A DNA stretch of 64,000 bases from Rapana venosa (GCA_028751875.1 CM054153.1:27905552-27969551); one strand, 5' to 3'; counted from the first letter of the stretch, positions 1 through 13,510 are shown. Made by a program: numbers and translations. Notes: generated by a model from the letters alone, not told the origin.

Positions 1-1279
1 ATAGCCCCCAACCCCCACTTTTTAGAAGGGACTCACACCACTCCATTTTCCTTATCCATTATAATATTCCTTGTTTTTAATCTTAAAAAGGATGGTTGCT
101 TTGGGTCACACCACTCCCTTGGCCTTATCCATTGTAATATTCCTTGGTTGCTTTGATGTGTTATTTATGTAGTGCACATTTTAGGTATCTGTTTAGCTAT
201 AGCCTAAAACTTGTTTGTTGGTTCTGATTATTTTGTAAGGCCAAATCAGGTGCTGGCTATGGTTTGTAAAAAAAACCCAACAAAAAACAACACAAGACTT
301 CAATTTTTGAAAAGGTTTTTGAAAATCACCCCTGAGATTGTTTATTGGGCTTTTAAAAAAAAAAGAAAAAACCCCATTGTGTTGTGCTTAGATGTGTATA
401 ACTTACCATTTATTCCTTTTTACTTTTCATAGTTTTAGATGCACATTTACTTAATTAATTAAGACATGTTTCAAAAGTGCAGTGAACTCTTTATCCTGTA
501 TGTCTCCATTACCTTGTGGTTGTGACAAGTCATGACATGAGCTTGCATCACACTGTCATTACATCTCTGCACATGTGTCTCTCCCCATTCTCCATCAATT
601 ACCATTCAGTTAGTGTTATGGATTTTTGTTTAATTTTGCCATCTATTCATTGCTTTTCTTTGTCTGTAGTCCATAACTTACTGTATCTGTATCTTGAATC
701 AGACAAAAAAGACAGCCACATTTTGTAATGAACTAACAACCACCAGGAAGAATTCTTACACAAGTGGTCTGCATCTTCACAAGCAGCAACACTATCTCCC
801 GCAATCCGTTAAACAATGCCGTTTCTTTGGGCTGAAGCCACTCTCCACTTTAGTGTCTGCCTCTTGCTGTCCACTTTGTTAGGCAAAGGTCTTTACGGTT
901 GCAGAACTACCCGAGATTTTGGCCACAATCTTTTCGTATGATCCCCTCACCCCCCCCCCCCCCCCTGAAAAACAAAACAACCCCCCCAAAAAACCACCAA
1001 CCGATTTGATGGCATCCAGAATGTTTTTATTTCAGTCAAGCATGAAAAAGGGGGAAAAAAACCCCACTTGTCAGGTTTGACATGAGCGATTGCTGAGTTG
1101 TGCTGGACAGAACAGTGATGGGTGTTTTAGGAGTGAAACGGGGAAAAAAAAAGTGACATGCTCACTTCTTCCCCAAAACATGAATGACTAGATACACGTA
1201 CATTGTAATAAAAGATAAGGATGTAAAACTGAACAGTGGGAAACAAAAAAAGTAAACATAGAACAGGGTTGCCTGTTTT

Positions 1280-1818
1280 CTGTAATTTTTGTGGAGGAAG
1301 ATGTTTAACGGTGGAACTATGGTTGCAAGTTGAAAACTATGGTTTTTGTTCCATTAGAAATGCAGTTTTTCTTCTGAGAGACTTTAAAAGTTCGGCACAG
1401 CTGCGCTATGAATGGCCAGTCTCTTTTATGTGCACATTGGTGGCTGTCATGGAAGTGTTCACACATGAGAACGGGAAAACATAAGGCCAGCAGCCAAATT
1501 CATTCCTTATTTAACTAATTTAAGGAAATGACCACAGATTTTCTGCACAACGCACACAGAAACATAGCCAGTAACAGGGTGAAAAATATATTAATGTACC
1601 CAGTACTTATTGGGACTCTGTAATTTTTGCACAGCTTGACATGGTCAGTTCAGTTAGCTCTAAAATTTGCAGCTTTTGGTGGACTGTATCTGAAGATTCG
1701 GGCTACATTAAAAAAAAAAATGAATTGGGAGGAAAGGGGATGGACACTGCTTTTCAAGTCTGTATTACCACTTGGCCTGCATTTTCATGCAACACAAGAG
1801 AGCTGGCATCCCACAACA

Positions 1819-1830
<12 letters not shown>
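1280..1830 (+). repeat. Dispersed repeat, divergent copy of 31690-32290
   Basis: The order of short matching blocks is the same as in 31690-32290: a GATGTTTAAC-type block with GTGGAACTATGG, AGCACAGCTG then GCTATGAAT, GATTTTCTGC followed by AACGC and ACACAGAAA, CATGGTCA then TTAGTT and AAAATT then GCAGCTT, and TTTTCAAG at the end. Both copies run into a CT-rich microsatellite. In the other place the sequence is internal to a hAT-like element, so this copy is probably a relic of the same element family. Termini were not found here. Confidence 0.55.
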
Positions 1831-1944
<114 letters not shown>

Positions 1945-2232
1945 GTATTTGTGCGTGTGCACACTTGTGTGCACCCATAGATTGTTTCTCAATAATAATG
2001 GGTTTTTTTTCTTTTTTTAAAAGCAAGTTGTGTACCACTGATCAAAGTCCCCAAACTACTGAAAATTGGCTTTTTCATGATGGAAAACTATTGAAGAGCA
2101 TTTTGAGAAGTAGGCAGGTATGACATAACTCTCTGTGCCTGTGGGAAAAAAGGATTATTGACTTAGCCAGGAGTGAACTTAAGTATTGTCTTGAATTGAG
2201 GGCACTACTAAAGCTCCAAATCAGTCTGAATA

Positions 2233-2274
2233 CCCCCCCCCCCCCCCCCCAAAAAAAAAAAAAAAAAAAAAAAA
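2233..2274. repeat. Poly-C/poly-A block
   Basis: A run of C (2233-2250) is followed directly by a run of A (2251-2274). The same C-then-A architecture recurs near 37122-37173. Confidence 0.9.
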
Positions 2275-3870
2275 TCATGAACATAACAATAGTCAACACA
2301 GCTGTTCCATTAGCAGTGGGTGCTTTCAACGATCAAGCTGAAACATATATGCCAAAGTACTGGAAGAAAACACCTAAACATTGAATGGGGACCTCATGCT
2401 CAGATTTGCTTTGACTGTACATGAAATATAAATTCTCAATGGGAAGCCAGAGCAGCATGACATCAAGTGAGATTTGCCCAGAGAAGGAGTGAAAAGCCTA
2501 GAGATAGTCATCAGGCTGAGGATCAGGGTCATTGCTAATATGCTGGTGCCTACTAGGACTTTTTCGCGATTTAATGTAGGGGGAGGGAGTGTTAGCATGG
2601 TTTGATGACCCTAGTAGCGCAGTTCCCGGAACATTCTGGGATGCCCTTGCAAAACCACACAACAGTGTAGATAGTCATAATTGACGGCTCACTTTCACGT
2701 TCAGAGGTCACCCAAATATTCTTAAGGCCATAGTCAGGGCCACAAAAAAAGGGTTGAAGGTCATCCAGAATGGGTTTTGATTGGTGTTGTGGGTGGGGTG
2801 GGGGGGAACCAGTTGTGATCGGCCTCAAGAAAAATATTTTTAAATAGCCGCCAGCCTTTGTGCCATGATTCATTGATGCATTTTGCGAGCTTTTTGATGA
2901 TATTGACAGGAAAAGTTTGAAAGGCTGAATTTGGTTGAATTAAAACAATGACAGAGGTGATGAGGTAAAGATTGTGCAATATTTTTTTAAATAAAAAGCT
3001 TGGTAGGAATTGGTTGCAATCCAACCAAACCAGCACTACTTCGCCACTTGACAATTGGAATGTCACAGACAGTTTTATTTTAGACTTGCTGAACTAAAGG
3101 CCACGCAGGCAGCACTTAGTGTGTTATTGCTACAAACCACTGTTTACAACAGACATCAGGAATTATTTCCTGTAATAAATTTGCTTAAATGCTGAAAAGG
3201 CCAAAATCGATCTCAAAGCCTACCACCCATGCCTAGGCAAGTGCTTATAGTAAACATGTTTACAGGCATTATTTGTTTTTTAAACCCTTGGGGTCAGAAT
3301 TAGCTTTTAAAAAGTATAACTAAGAAAATATAGTAGATGCTATTCATTTGTGCCTGTTTTCATTGAAGCCTTGGACATGAACTTGGCATGGAAGTTGGGA
3401 AGTAAGAGAAGTCACCATCACCATGAGGGCACTGGGGGTGGGGGCATCAAATCTGAGATGTTTTATGTCATAGTGATCAGTGAGGATGAGAGTGAATGTC
3501 GGTTCAGCTATGTTTGAAACTACATAGTAGATTGTATTCATTTTCCTTTCATAGTAAAGAAACAACTCAGAAAAAAACTGGAATTGACCAGACACAAGAG
3601 AGACGCTCTCAACAGCAGGTTATTTGAGCAGTGCCATCAGATTCTCATCTATATACTAAGTGGATGATACATAACCGTGTTTTATTGTCCTAAACTTATA
3701 AGATCACCCTGGGTGGGTGAAGTGTGTAGCCAGAAATAGCTCATAAACTTATGCTGTTCATGTCTTATGGGGTTTGAACCTTTGGTCTCTCATTAGGAGA
3801 GACTTCTTGCTAACCACTCAGCCTTGTTGACCTATGTACTTAAGCTTGTTTGTCTCTGTTTGATTTTCAG

Positions 3871-3978
3871 CAGAAGCCTGAAGGGCCAATGCATTTTACT
3901 GCCTCTTCTGAGCCTATCTCCATTGCTACAGAAGATAGTGCCTTGACAATCGAGTCTGACCCTGAGGTCTTCCAAAAG
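3871..3978 (+). CDS. CHD1: CHD1 exon A: linker before CHCT domain
   Basis: This 108-nt phase 0-0 exon of 36 codons follows a TTTTCAG acceptor (AG 3869-3870) and ends before GTAAGA. It encodes QKPEGPMHFTASSEP and an acidic, Ser-rich stretch ending FQK, matching the conserved segment just before the CHCT domain in animal CHD1. Confidence 0.93.
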
Positions 3979-6900
3979 GTAAGAAAGGCGGAGAGTGTTT
4001 GGAACCAGTTTGTTAGAAATTATCTTGGAAAAGAAAAAGCCTCTTGCCATTGAGAGAAAAAATGTTTGTTGCAGTTGAATGCTTTTAACTATGTTAAAAT
4101 ATTGTTGACCACCTTTTGTCGACTTTCTGTTGAAAAAAAAAAAGAAAAAAAGCCTTTGGTTTTAGTTGTTTGATCTTTGGTAATAGGATTTGAGAAATGA
4201 CTTTGATATGTGCACTGAATGGCTTCAGTTGATGTTCAATGTAATTTTATTTTATAAAAATTTTGTCATTTGGTTAGCTCTTAATGTGAAGGCAGAAGTT
4301 TTTAAATTAAAAAAAAAAAATGATTGAACATAGAGAGGCTCAATTAAGTCATGAAGTGGAACATTCTTATTTTCTCCTGCAGTGCAAAGAGATGATGCGT
4401 CCAATGAAGAAATCTCTGAGAGAACTGGACAAAGCAAGAGGGGACCCCGAAGACAGATCCTTGCTGGTTCGATTGCGTCAGTGTTTGTTGAACATAGGGG
4501 ATCACATCAACAAGAAGTTGACCAGCATGTCAGATCCGGAGCAGATCAAGACCTGGAGATCGTAAGTGCACTCTATCACCCGTTTGTTGTCATCATTGTT
4601 GATTTCTGGAATGCTTCATTTCCAACAGATGTGTCCACAAACAAGTAACAAGTATTTTTGTACCAGCCAACTTACTTCACTGTAGGCCAAGAGTAAACTC
4701 ATAGTGACTGATATCTGATTTCAAATTCCTTTTCCAAGTCTTGTTTTATCAGTTCATATTATATCAAATCTTATCTGTTGACATTTATGCTATTCCTCTT
4801 TTGCTTTCTTCACAATTTACAGGGTTTCTGAGAAGAAAATAGATTTTAGATCATTGATCACAGCACAAAAAGAGAGCATTTACATTGAGGAGGTTTGAAC
4901 CAAACATCATTTTTCATCCCCCCCCCCCTTTTTTTTTTTTTTAAATATCAAATTCCTGTTCAGGCACCTGTTGAAAATGGTTCATACTTTTAAAATTTTT
5001 AATTCTATTCAGGCACCTGTGGAAATTTGTCGCCAACTTCACGGAAGCAGATCATGACAAGTTGCGCAAGCTGTACAGGAAGACGGCATCGAAACGCAGA
5101 AATGAGGACAAAGCCGAGGTAGGCTGTGTGTTGTGTGTGGTGTGTGTGTGTGAGAGAGAGAGAGATGTGAAGCTGTGCATTTGAACTGTTTGTATTGTAT
5201 TGTATGTGAGTTTGTTCCTTCTGTATACCATTTCTTCAGTCATAGTATTAGACAGATGTCTTTGTTGAGTTGGCTCTTCTTATACTCTTGTCTTTGTGCG
5301 TGTACATGTTGAGATGTCCATTTCCATATTCCTTTTTTTGTGTATGTTCAAGTATCTGTTGTTAAGTTTGTGTGAGAATTTAATTTTGGAATGAAATGGA
5401 AAAAATATGACAGTGATTTTTTTTTCACTCTTGAAGAAGAGTGCTTGCTCAGTCCATCTTGTTGCTAGTTATATCTTTCACTGGCTGCATGCATAGTGGT
5501 GCTTCTGCACAGGCAAGAAACTTATAAACAGCTTTTTTAGTACTGCAGCCGTTAGGGTGATATGTGGGTAAAAATTATGTTCTAACAAAGATGAAACATT
5601 GGTGAGTTTAAAGAGATATGTCTCAGAGAGGTAAACCAAACGAACTTTAGTCACACTCTCGCTCTCAAAAAAATTAGATTGTGACCGTGTGTTAAACTGC
5701 AAACAGTGGCTTTGCAAGCTGAACTGAGCGCATGCTTTGCTAAGGGGGTAATGTGCAGTGGATACCTTTGCCTCTAAGTGGCTGTTTTATTGAATATTAT
5801 GATGAGAAATGGACATTTTTTGGGTACGCCAAGGTGTGAACGCTTGGTGTTAAAAGTATTAGCATACCTTCTTTCTCCAAACCTTTCACAATGGAAAAGA
5901 GCAGGGAAAAAAGAGAATGGGAGGTGTAGCAAAGCTACAAAAAGTATATTATGCAGAGAAACCTTCATTTGTACATGCTTGGATAATTCATACAAAGAAT
6001 ATGAAAAAAAAAGGACCATTCGGTGATCATAGCTTTGTTAATAAATAAATATTTCTATATCCTTTTGCAAGGAGAAGGGAAAGAGACGATCAGAAATGGG
6101 GAAGTTGGGAATGGTAGAGGTTTGAGGGTGACATAACAGAATTATTGGAAAAGAGAAGGGGAAAAAAAAAAGACAATGTGGGCTCTCATTTGACAGAATA
6201 GTGGGATTGGTGCTCTCTTATAATTTATTGGCTGGGATGCATATTGGTTGTGAAAAGGGAATGATAATCATACTTAACATTTGGTATGTGTGCGCACAAG
6301 TGTCGTTGGAAAAGGAATGTTGGCTGTGTGTGTTTTGTCAGCTTCTGTTTTTGGTTTTGGTTTTTTTGTTAGTCCATGTGTAAAAGGCCTGTGGTGGTGT
6401 GTTGTTTTCGGTTGTACATGTGTTGTCCATCTTCTTTTGTTTGTTTACAGAGACTGAGAGAGAGAAAGAGAGAGCGTGTGTGCGTGCGCGTGTGTGTGTG
6501 TGTGTGTGGTGTGTGTGTGGCGTGCGTGTGTGTGTGCGGGTGCATGAATATTGTGTGTTTAGCTTCTTGTTTTTTATTTTTAACCACAGACGGTAGGGTT
6601 ATCAAACTGCCGATCAATTGTGGTATACTTTTAAAATTTGACAAACAGAAAAGGTATACCAGGTGTGTAGGCTAATCTGACTGCTAAAGTACAGATTTTC
6701 TTGTTCTTCTGTCAGTAGTAGCCGAGTAGGGTAAATCTTTTCAGGTTTTTCACCTAGCTTTGATTAGGACTAAGTTTGAAGGTATAAAGGGAAAAAAACC
6801 CAAAACAAACAAACCCAAATCAACCATTCAGCCAATTAAATATGTGATGTGTTTGTGATTCTGCTTCCACTTTTTACTTCAAAACCTCCCAGACAATGCA

Positions 6901-7181
6901 TCACATTCTTGTTTATTTACACTGCAGCTGTACTGTGACATGCTTATTTTGACCATGGTTGAAACATTCAGCAATTATTCTGAACATTTTAATCAAACCG
7001 TAAAAATTAATGTGAAATTTTTGAATATGTATATTGTTTATTAGAAGTCAGTCTTTGATACTTAAAACTGAACTTTTGACACATACACTGGCTTACTTGA
7101 CAAGGTGTTTATATCCATCAGCCAGTACAACACAGACACACAGAACACACACACACCACACACACACACACACACAAACAA

Positions 7182-7232
<51 letters not shown>

Positions 7233-10200
7233 AAATATCTTCCGCCTCAGAAGTCAGTTTTAAAAGTCAGCTGCTATCATATTTACTGGAAAAGACAGGA
7301 ATAGCTTTTATACTAGCATCTTTCTCAAGAAATTCAGTCGCTGACAGTAGTTATTTCATAACACTGAAATATTTTTTTGTGATTGGGTGACATTTTAAGG
7401 GAAGAACTCTTGCCAAGAGAAATGGTTATCTACCAGCATGAGTAGTTTCCTCTTAAGTGGATGCTGTTTTGGTTTTTAGGGTTTTGGGTTTATTTTTTTG
7501 AAAATCTTATTTCTGCTATAACTGGGCATATAACATGTCACTCTATGACAGCAAGACTGCTGTAGTTGTAATGAATGTTGTGATCTACAGTACAGCTCTA
7601 AAGAGTTATTGCTATTTATCTCATTACATGCATGCAGTGTCTTTAATGATTTTGACCAAAGTTTATGGTCAGAATGAGTGACTTGTCAGTTCAGGTTCAT
7701 GTGATACCTTGCTTGAGTGATACGGCTTTTACAAAATGTTAGCTTCATGTCTGTTTTGATGTTGTTGTTTGTTTGGTTTTTTTCCTTCTTCTGAATGTCT
7801 TCAGTGGAAGACTCATGATGGGATGACTATGGAGTTGATACAACGTGTGTTTATTGAATGTTTAGTAGTTGTCATTAGAAATGTACATGATAAATCAAAT
7901 TTATCACTGAAGTTATGAATGTTTTTCTTCCCTTCCTACATTCTGCTATGTGGATAGTATGGAAGCCATCAGGCTCTTAGGGTTTGGTGGTGGTGAGAAG
8001 AAAATGACTGTAGTCTTTAGAATATGTAAATATTGCTCATTTTGGAGAAAGTACTGCTTATGGTTACTGAGATACTGTGCTTACATTTAATACAGTTGAA
8101 TGAAACAGAAGATAAAATGAAGTGTTAGAGAATGTATGTGCATCTAGGTGCAAGTCACCAGTGTAAAGTTATGGTAGTATGACTTGAATGATGTATCTTC
8201 ATCGAGGGTTGGCTGTAATCTTGTGTGGCAGGCTGGAAACTGCCAGAAGAAAAGAAAGAAAGAAAAACATGAAAAGGTAAGAGAGAGTGGTACTTAGTAA
8301 AAGTAGGCACTCCTGTAGGAGGGCTCTGACAAGCATAGATAGCAAAAGAAACATATTGGTTTGATAAGATCATTTTGATTATACTGGCAGGTCTTAAAGT
8401 TTTATGTGCTGTTTAAAAAAAGAAAATGTACATGAACAACAAACCTGAGGTCGTCAGATAACATCAATAAGGAAAGTTTGGGAGAGAGGGGGAAAGAAAA
8501 AGGGGGGGGGGGGGTATTTGAAGATCAAAGTTAATTAACTGAGGTGTATTTTCTGATAATTAAAGCCCCAGATAGATGTTAATGTGGTTTATCAAACTGA
8601 GTGAGGTAGAAATGTTTTTAGGGTAAGAAATGTTACTGAAAGGGAGATAGGGTGAGGGAGGGAAAAGAAGTGTATGTCCAGGGTAGTTGCTGTGACACTG
8701 TAGCCTTATGTTTTTTGTGTGTGTGCATGGGGTTTGACAGACAAACCAGAGTGACAGCCAGCAGAGTCGTGACAGCTTTTCTCAAGGCCGCAAGCGCTCA
8801 GCAGAAAAACGCGACCCCTCGTCCCACAACCACCAGGCCAAGAAACCCCGGCGAGAGGAAAGGCAGCGTGATGGGTGAGCAGTGTGCTGGCTTGGTGCCA
8901 TTTGTGTCCCATTTGCCTCTGTCTTTTTTTTCCTGTCCCATATGTGGCATGCTTGATAAGTGTTTCTGTTGATATTATGTGCCGGGCAAGCGTGTTTTGT
9001 GTCGGCTCTTGAACACCTTCATATATGTACATGATTGAACACTTTTCTGGAGGACACTGGGTCATTAAAATTCCACCCTTTTATTTTTGGTTTTGTTTGT
9101 TTTTTTGCCTTTGCATTTTGGGGGGGACGGATCATCGTCCAAATGATCTGTCCTGGCTATGTTAGGGACGTAATTACTCCCTCCTTGCTTATGTTTGAGA
9201 AAACTGATTTAATCTCATCTCCAAGTTTCTGTTTAGTCTCCTGACGAAGAAAGAAAGGCCGTGTTTGAATTTGCGAGATGTCCTTTCACGTGGATTTCCT
9301 ACGAGGATTTTGCATTCCCCATGGAAAGGTAAGCCCACAGCTGTCTGTAGCTTGAATGAAAGACCCAGTCTGTGTCGGTATCAGAGAGGTGTTCAATCGG
9401 AGCCGGCTGTGTGTGTTGTGTTTGTGTTGTGGCAGCTCGGCTCTGTTTGAACATTGTCTCTGTTTCTCTGTTCCACCGTCTTTTCTTCTCTGTCTCCCAA
9501 CTTTTCGTTTTGTTTTTTCCCCTCCCTTTGACATTTTTTTCTGTTGGTTTTTTGTCGTTTCACGTTTTGTGTGATTTATTTACAGAAAAATGTTGTTTAG
9601 ATGCTTGTGTTTGTCAAAGTTTACTTTCGATGCGAGTCATTTTTGATGTCTTTATTGATTGATCTTTAAATCTTATCATGATTATGAGTGAAGAGAAAAT
9701 AAATGTTGAATTACATTTTTTTATGATTGTATCTGGATGTTAAGCTGAAGAACATTCCTCATTCTGTATTGTCATAAAGGGACACTTGATACAGTACTGT
9801 AAGAAGGTATGCAAAAGAAGGTAAGATAACAGTGGGGAAACTATTGTAAATGTAATTTTACACAAAAAAAGTTGCTCTATTTATTAATTATTTTTATTAT
9901 TATTTATCTCTTTTGAAAGAGTTGAATTGATTGTGTCTTCGTATTGTAAATGAGTAAATGAAACCTACAAAAAATTGTTTTCTTCTGCAGTCTGTCCCAT
10001 TTTGACATTTAATTTCCTGCATCTGTGAAAGCAGTTGATCCAGAAAGCTGTATTTTTGTTGTTTGTTTTGTTTGAACAGGAGCCCCCAGAATGGGCGCAG
10101 CTACGATGTAGCGACCTTGAAGCGGGCAATGAAGAAGGTGTACTTCAAAAAGATGAAACTGCGGGAGGCTGCCCGCATCTACAACATCCCGGCCAGCACC

Positions 10201-13200
10201 CTGCAGCAGAAACTGAAGGCCCTGTACAAGAAACAGGAGAGGAGAGCCCAGCAAGAAGCTGCCCTGGCCCAGGAAAACGCTGACAGGTCACCTGCCCGCA
10301 AACGACGCTCCAGTCAGAGTGGAGAGGAATCCGAGCAGCGTGACAGTGAAGATCAGGAAAGAGAGAAGGAGGAGGAAGAGGAGGAAGAAGCAGAGGAGGA
10401 GGAGAAGGAAGAGAACGAGGAGGAAGAGGAAAAGGGGGAGATGGAAGAGGTCAAGGGTGATGACAGCGACTTGGAGATTAAACAGGAGGAGGAGGAGGAG
10501 GAGACAATGCAAGAGAGTGACAGCAAGGAGGCAGCAGAAGATGAGGACGAAGAACCAGAGCAGCCGGTGCAGGAGGACGAAGAGGGGGACGTTAAAGTGG
10601 AGGAGGAGGAGGAAGAAGAAGAACCTGCCCAGCAGTTCTCGGATTCAGAACCATCGAGACAGGAGTTAGAGGAGGAAAGGAGGAAGAAGAAGTGGAAGTT
10701 GTGACCAAACCGACCAGGAGAGCACCATCCAGGCCGAAAGCAAGGGAAGCGAAGGATAAAACCAGGACTAGAAAGTGTGCTGTGAAATCCCCTCCAGCGT
10801 CAGTGCAGACTCCTGCCAAGACTCCAAAACGATCTCCAAAGAGGACAGCTAAACAGTCGCCATCTAGGACACCAAAACAATCTCCTTCTAGGACAGCCAA
10901 GCAGTCTCCGTCTAGGACAGCCAAACGGTCCCCCACTAGAACAGCTAAACGGTCCCCCACTAGGACAGCTAAACGGTCCCCCACTAGGACAGCCAAACGG
11001 TCCCCCTCTAGAACACCCAAACAATCGCCATCCAGAACATCCAAACAGTCACCATCATGGACAGCTAAGCTGTCTCCTTGTAGAACCACCAAGCAGTCTC
11101 CATCATGGTCAGCTAAGCAGTCGCCCTGTGGGGCAGTGAAAGAATCCCCCTCCAGAACGCCCAAACAGTCCCCTGTGCAGACTCCTCCCACATTGTCACC
11201 CCTTAGGACTAGCATGCAGTCGCCCCCAAGTGTGTCAGAGACTACGTGCAGTGTTGTGATAGGGAAACCACGGATATTTTCTGCCAGCAGGGTAAAATCA
11301 CGTGTGCTGGAGAGTAAAGTTAAAACAAGTTGTGATATAATCAAATCAACTTTGAACAAGGGAAAGTTAAAAACCAAACCTCCTGATAAAAAATCTAAAC
11401 CTAAGGAACCCGTAAGTACAGCTTGGGACTCCGAATTAACACCGGAGGAGGAGGAAGAACTGATAAACCAAGCCCAGAATTTTAAAGCCCAAGGGTTGCC
11501 CTTGACCATGGATATATTTTTGGATTTTGCTCAAAACATTTTGAATGAGAACCCTTATAGAATGCGTAGTTTTCCTGATAACCGTCCAAACAAAGAGTGG
11601 TACCAATTGTTTGTGAAGTCCCATCCAATGATCACTGCCCCCATACTTACACCTAGACAAACGGCGCGCCAGATTTCTTGTGAGGAGGAACGCAAAAGAA
11701 AAGCTGAAGCAGAAGCTGTGAAAAGCCGCGGTTCCTCCAGCAAGAAGAGCAAAACTAAACAGTCCACCAGCAAGGGCAGGCGGAGAAGTAAAAGTTCACG
11801 CTCAGAGTCGGGTCACTCTGAGGTAGAGGACTCGGCAAACGCCGGTACAACCACCGAAGATGAGGAGATTGACACCAACATTTGTTCAATGTGCCAGGCA
11901 GAGTACAATGATTTACCAGACGAGTGGATCGGCTGTTCGTCTTGTGAACGGTGGTTTCATAAAATTTGCATTCAGATAGATGTGACAGGCTACACAGACA
12001 AAGAGATTGAAGCGTTGGATTTTATCTGTGTGTTTTGTGGCTGTGGGGTCACCTGATGCCAGGAGTCGGTAGCTAGTGGTGATTCTTGTGATATCCCTCA
12101 CAACTCCAACCCTACTGGAGTCCTGCGTGATGAGGCAGCGTGCGATAATCCGTGTGGAGACCTCGTCATGCGAGAGGCTGTTGTGATTCTGGAGAGGATG
12201 GTGATGTTGGAGAGTTAACGATCCTGTAGGCACAACACGCTCACGGACAGGGCATGTAGAAGGCGTAGGTGAGGCTACACCAGTATCAGAGGAAAGTGAG
12301 GGGGTGGTACGGAGCCTTGCTGAAAGTCAGCTTAGTGAAACCGACTCAGGGACCTTGTTTTGTACACAGTTTGGAGGTGGTTTTGCATCAACAACTGTCT
12401 CCATCGGCATTTTAACATAAACTACAACAAAATAGAAAACAAACCAACCAGAATGATCAAGTGTTTGATTGTAAAGCTCTGAGCTAGCATTGGTTAAATA
12501 TGAAAATCAGTTATGTAGGTTAAGGTTAAGTCGAGACCACATGAAAAGTAAACAGACACTGGTAGTGAATAGATGCGTTTTAATTGTGAATATGCGTGTC
12601 TGCTGTGGACAGTATCAGTATACTGTTGTCTATTGATTGTGATACTATTCTACCAGTAAATAAGCAGACCTGCCTACCCGTACGATTTTATCGTATTTTT
12701 ACGATTTTTTTTTACCCCAAATTCAAAAATGCGAAGTTACTGATAAAAATATGATTTTGACAACCACCAAAAAAACCAGAAAAACAACAACAAAAAATGG
12801 GAGAAAAAAGTGAAACTGCAGCAAAGGGTTTACAGGATGCAACTCTTCCATGCCCATTACTTCCCTTGTCTGAAGTCGCGAGTCATCACTCACAGATTAA
12901 CTTTTATCTGTTGAAAGAAGGGGGTGGGGGGCCACATGGAAAGTATCCACTATGAATATGGGATTTCAAGAAAGGGATGCCCAGCAGCTCTATAATATAT
13001 GCAAGGCAGATGGGTGAAGAGGGTTACTAGGAAGAGGGGGTGGGGAACTTTCACACTGCCATGTGTGTGGTCAGAGTGCAAGGGGTCCCCTATTTTTATG
13101 ACTAGAAACCCTACAGCAACTGGTATTGCCCTGTCAAAGCAATGTTTATATAGCAGGCCTACCAGCTTCTCCCTTCTTTTTCATGGACAGCCCCCCTCCC

Positions 13201-13321
13201 TCAATCCCTCCCTCCCTCCCTCTCTCTGTCCCTATCTCTCTCACACACATGCACTTCCTTTCTCTCCCCTCCCACACACACACACTCCCCCCCCCACCCC
13301 CCCCCCCCCCCTCTCTCCCCC

Positions 13322-13352
<31 letters not shown>

Positions 13353-13469
13353 CTCTCCCCCCCCCCCCCCCCCCCACTCCTCACCAACACACCTCTCCTC
13401 TCTCTCTCACACACACACACACATCTCTCACTCTCACAACACACACCTCCTCTCCAACACACCTCTCCA

Positions 13470-13510
<41 letters not shown>

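Larger units (their letters stand above)
5119..8740 (+). other. CHD1: CHD1 intron, phase 0, 3.6 kb
   Basis: No exon, RNA gene or transposon could be supported in this stretch. It contains a GA/GT microsatellite (6451-6540), a CA microsatellite (7130-7228), a (GA)n stub after the donor (about 5150-5165) and a poly-G run near 8503-8514. Confidence 0.75.

Noticed and set aside
9237..9328. Additional CHD1 exon between 8874 and 22372
   Set aside because: Its length (92 nt) would shift the downstream CHD1 frame, and from phase 2 it leads to a stop in the psq exon.
10592..11509. 305-residue minus-strand open frame rich in GDCLAVLDGD-type repeats
   Set aside because: It is the antisense shadow of the S-P repeat array of the nested gene; its regularity comes from the 24-bp DNA repeat, and the + strand carries recognised domains.
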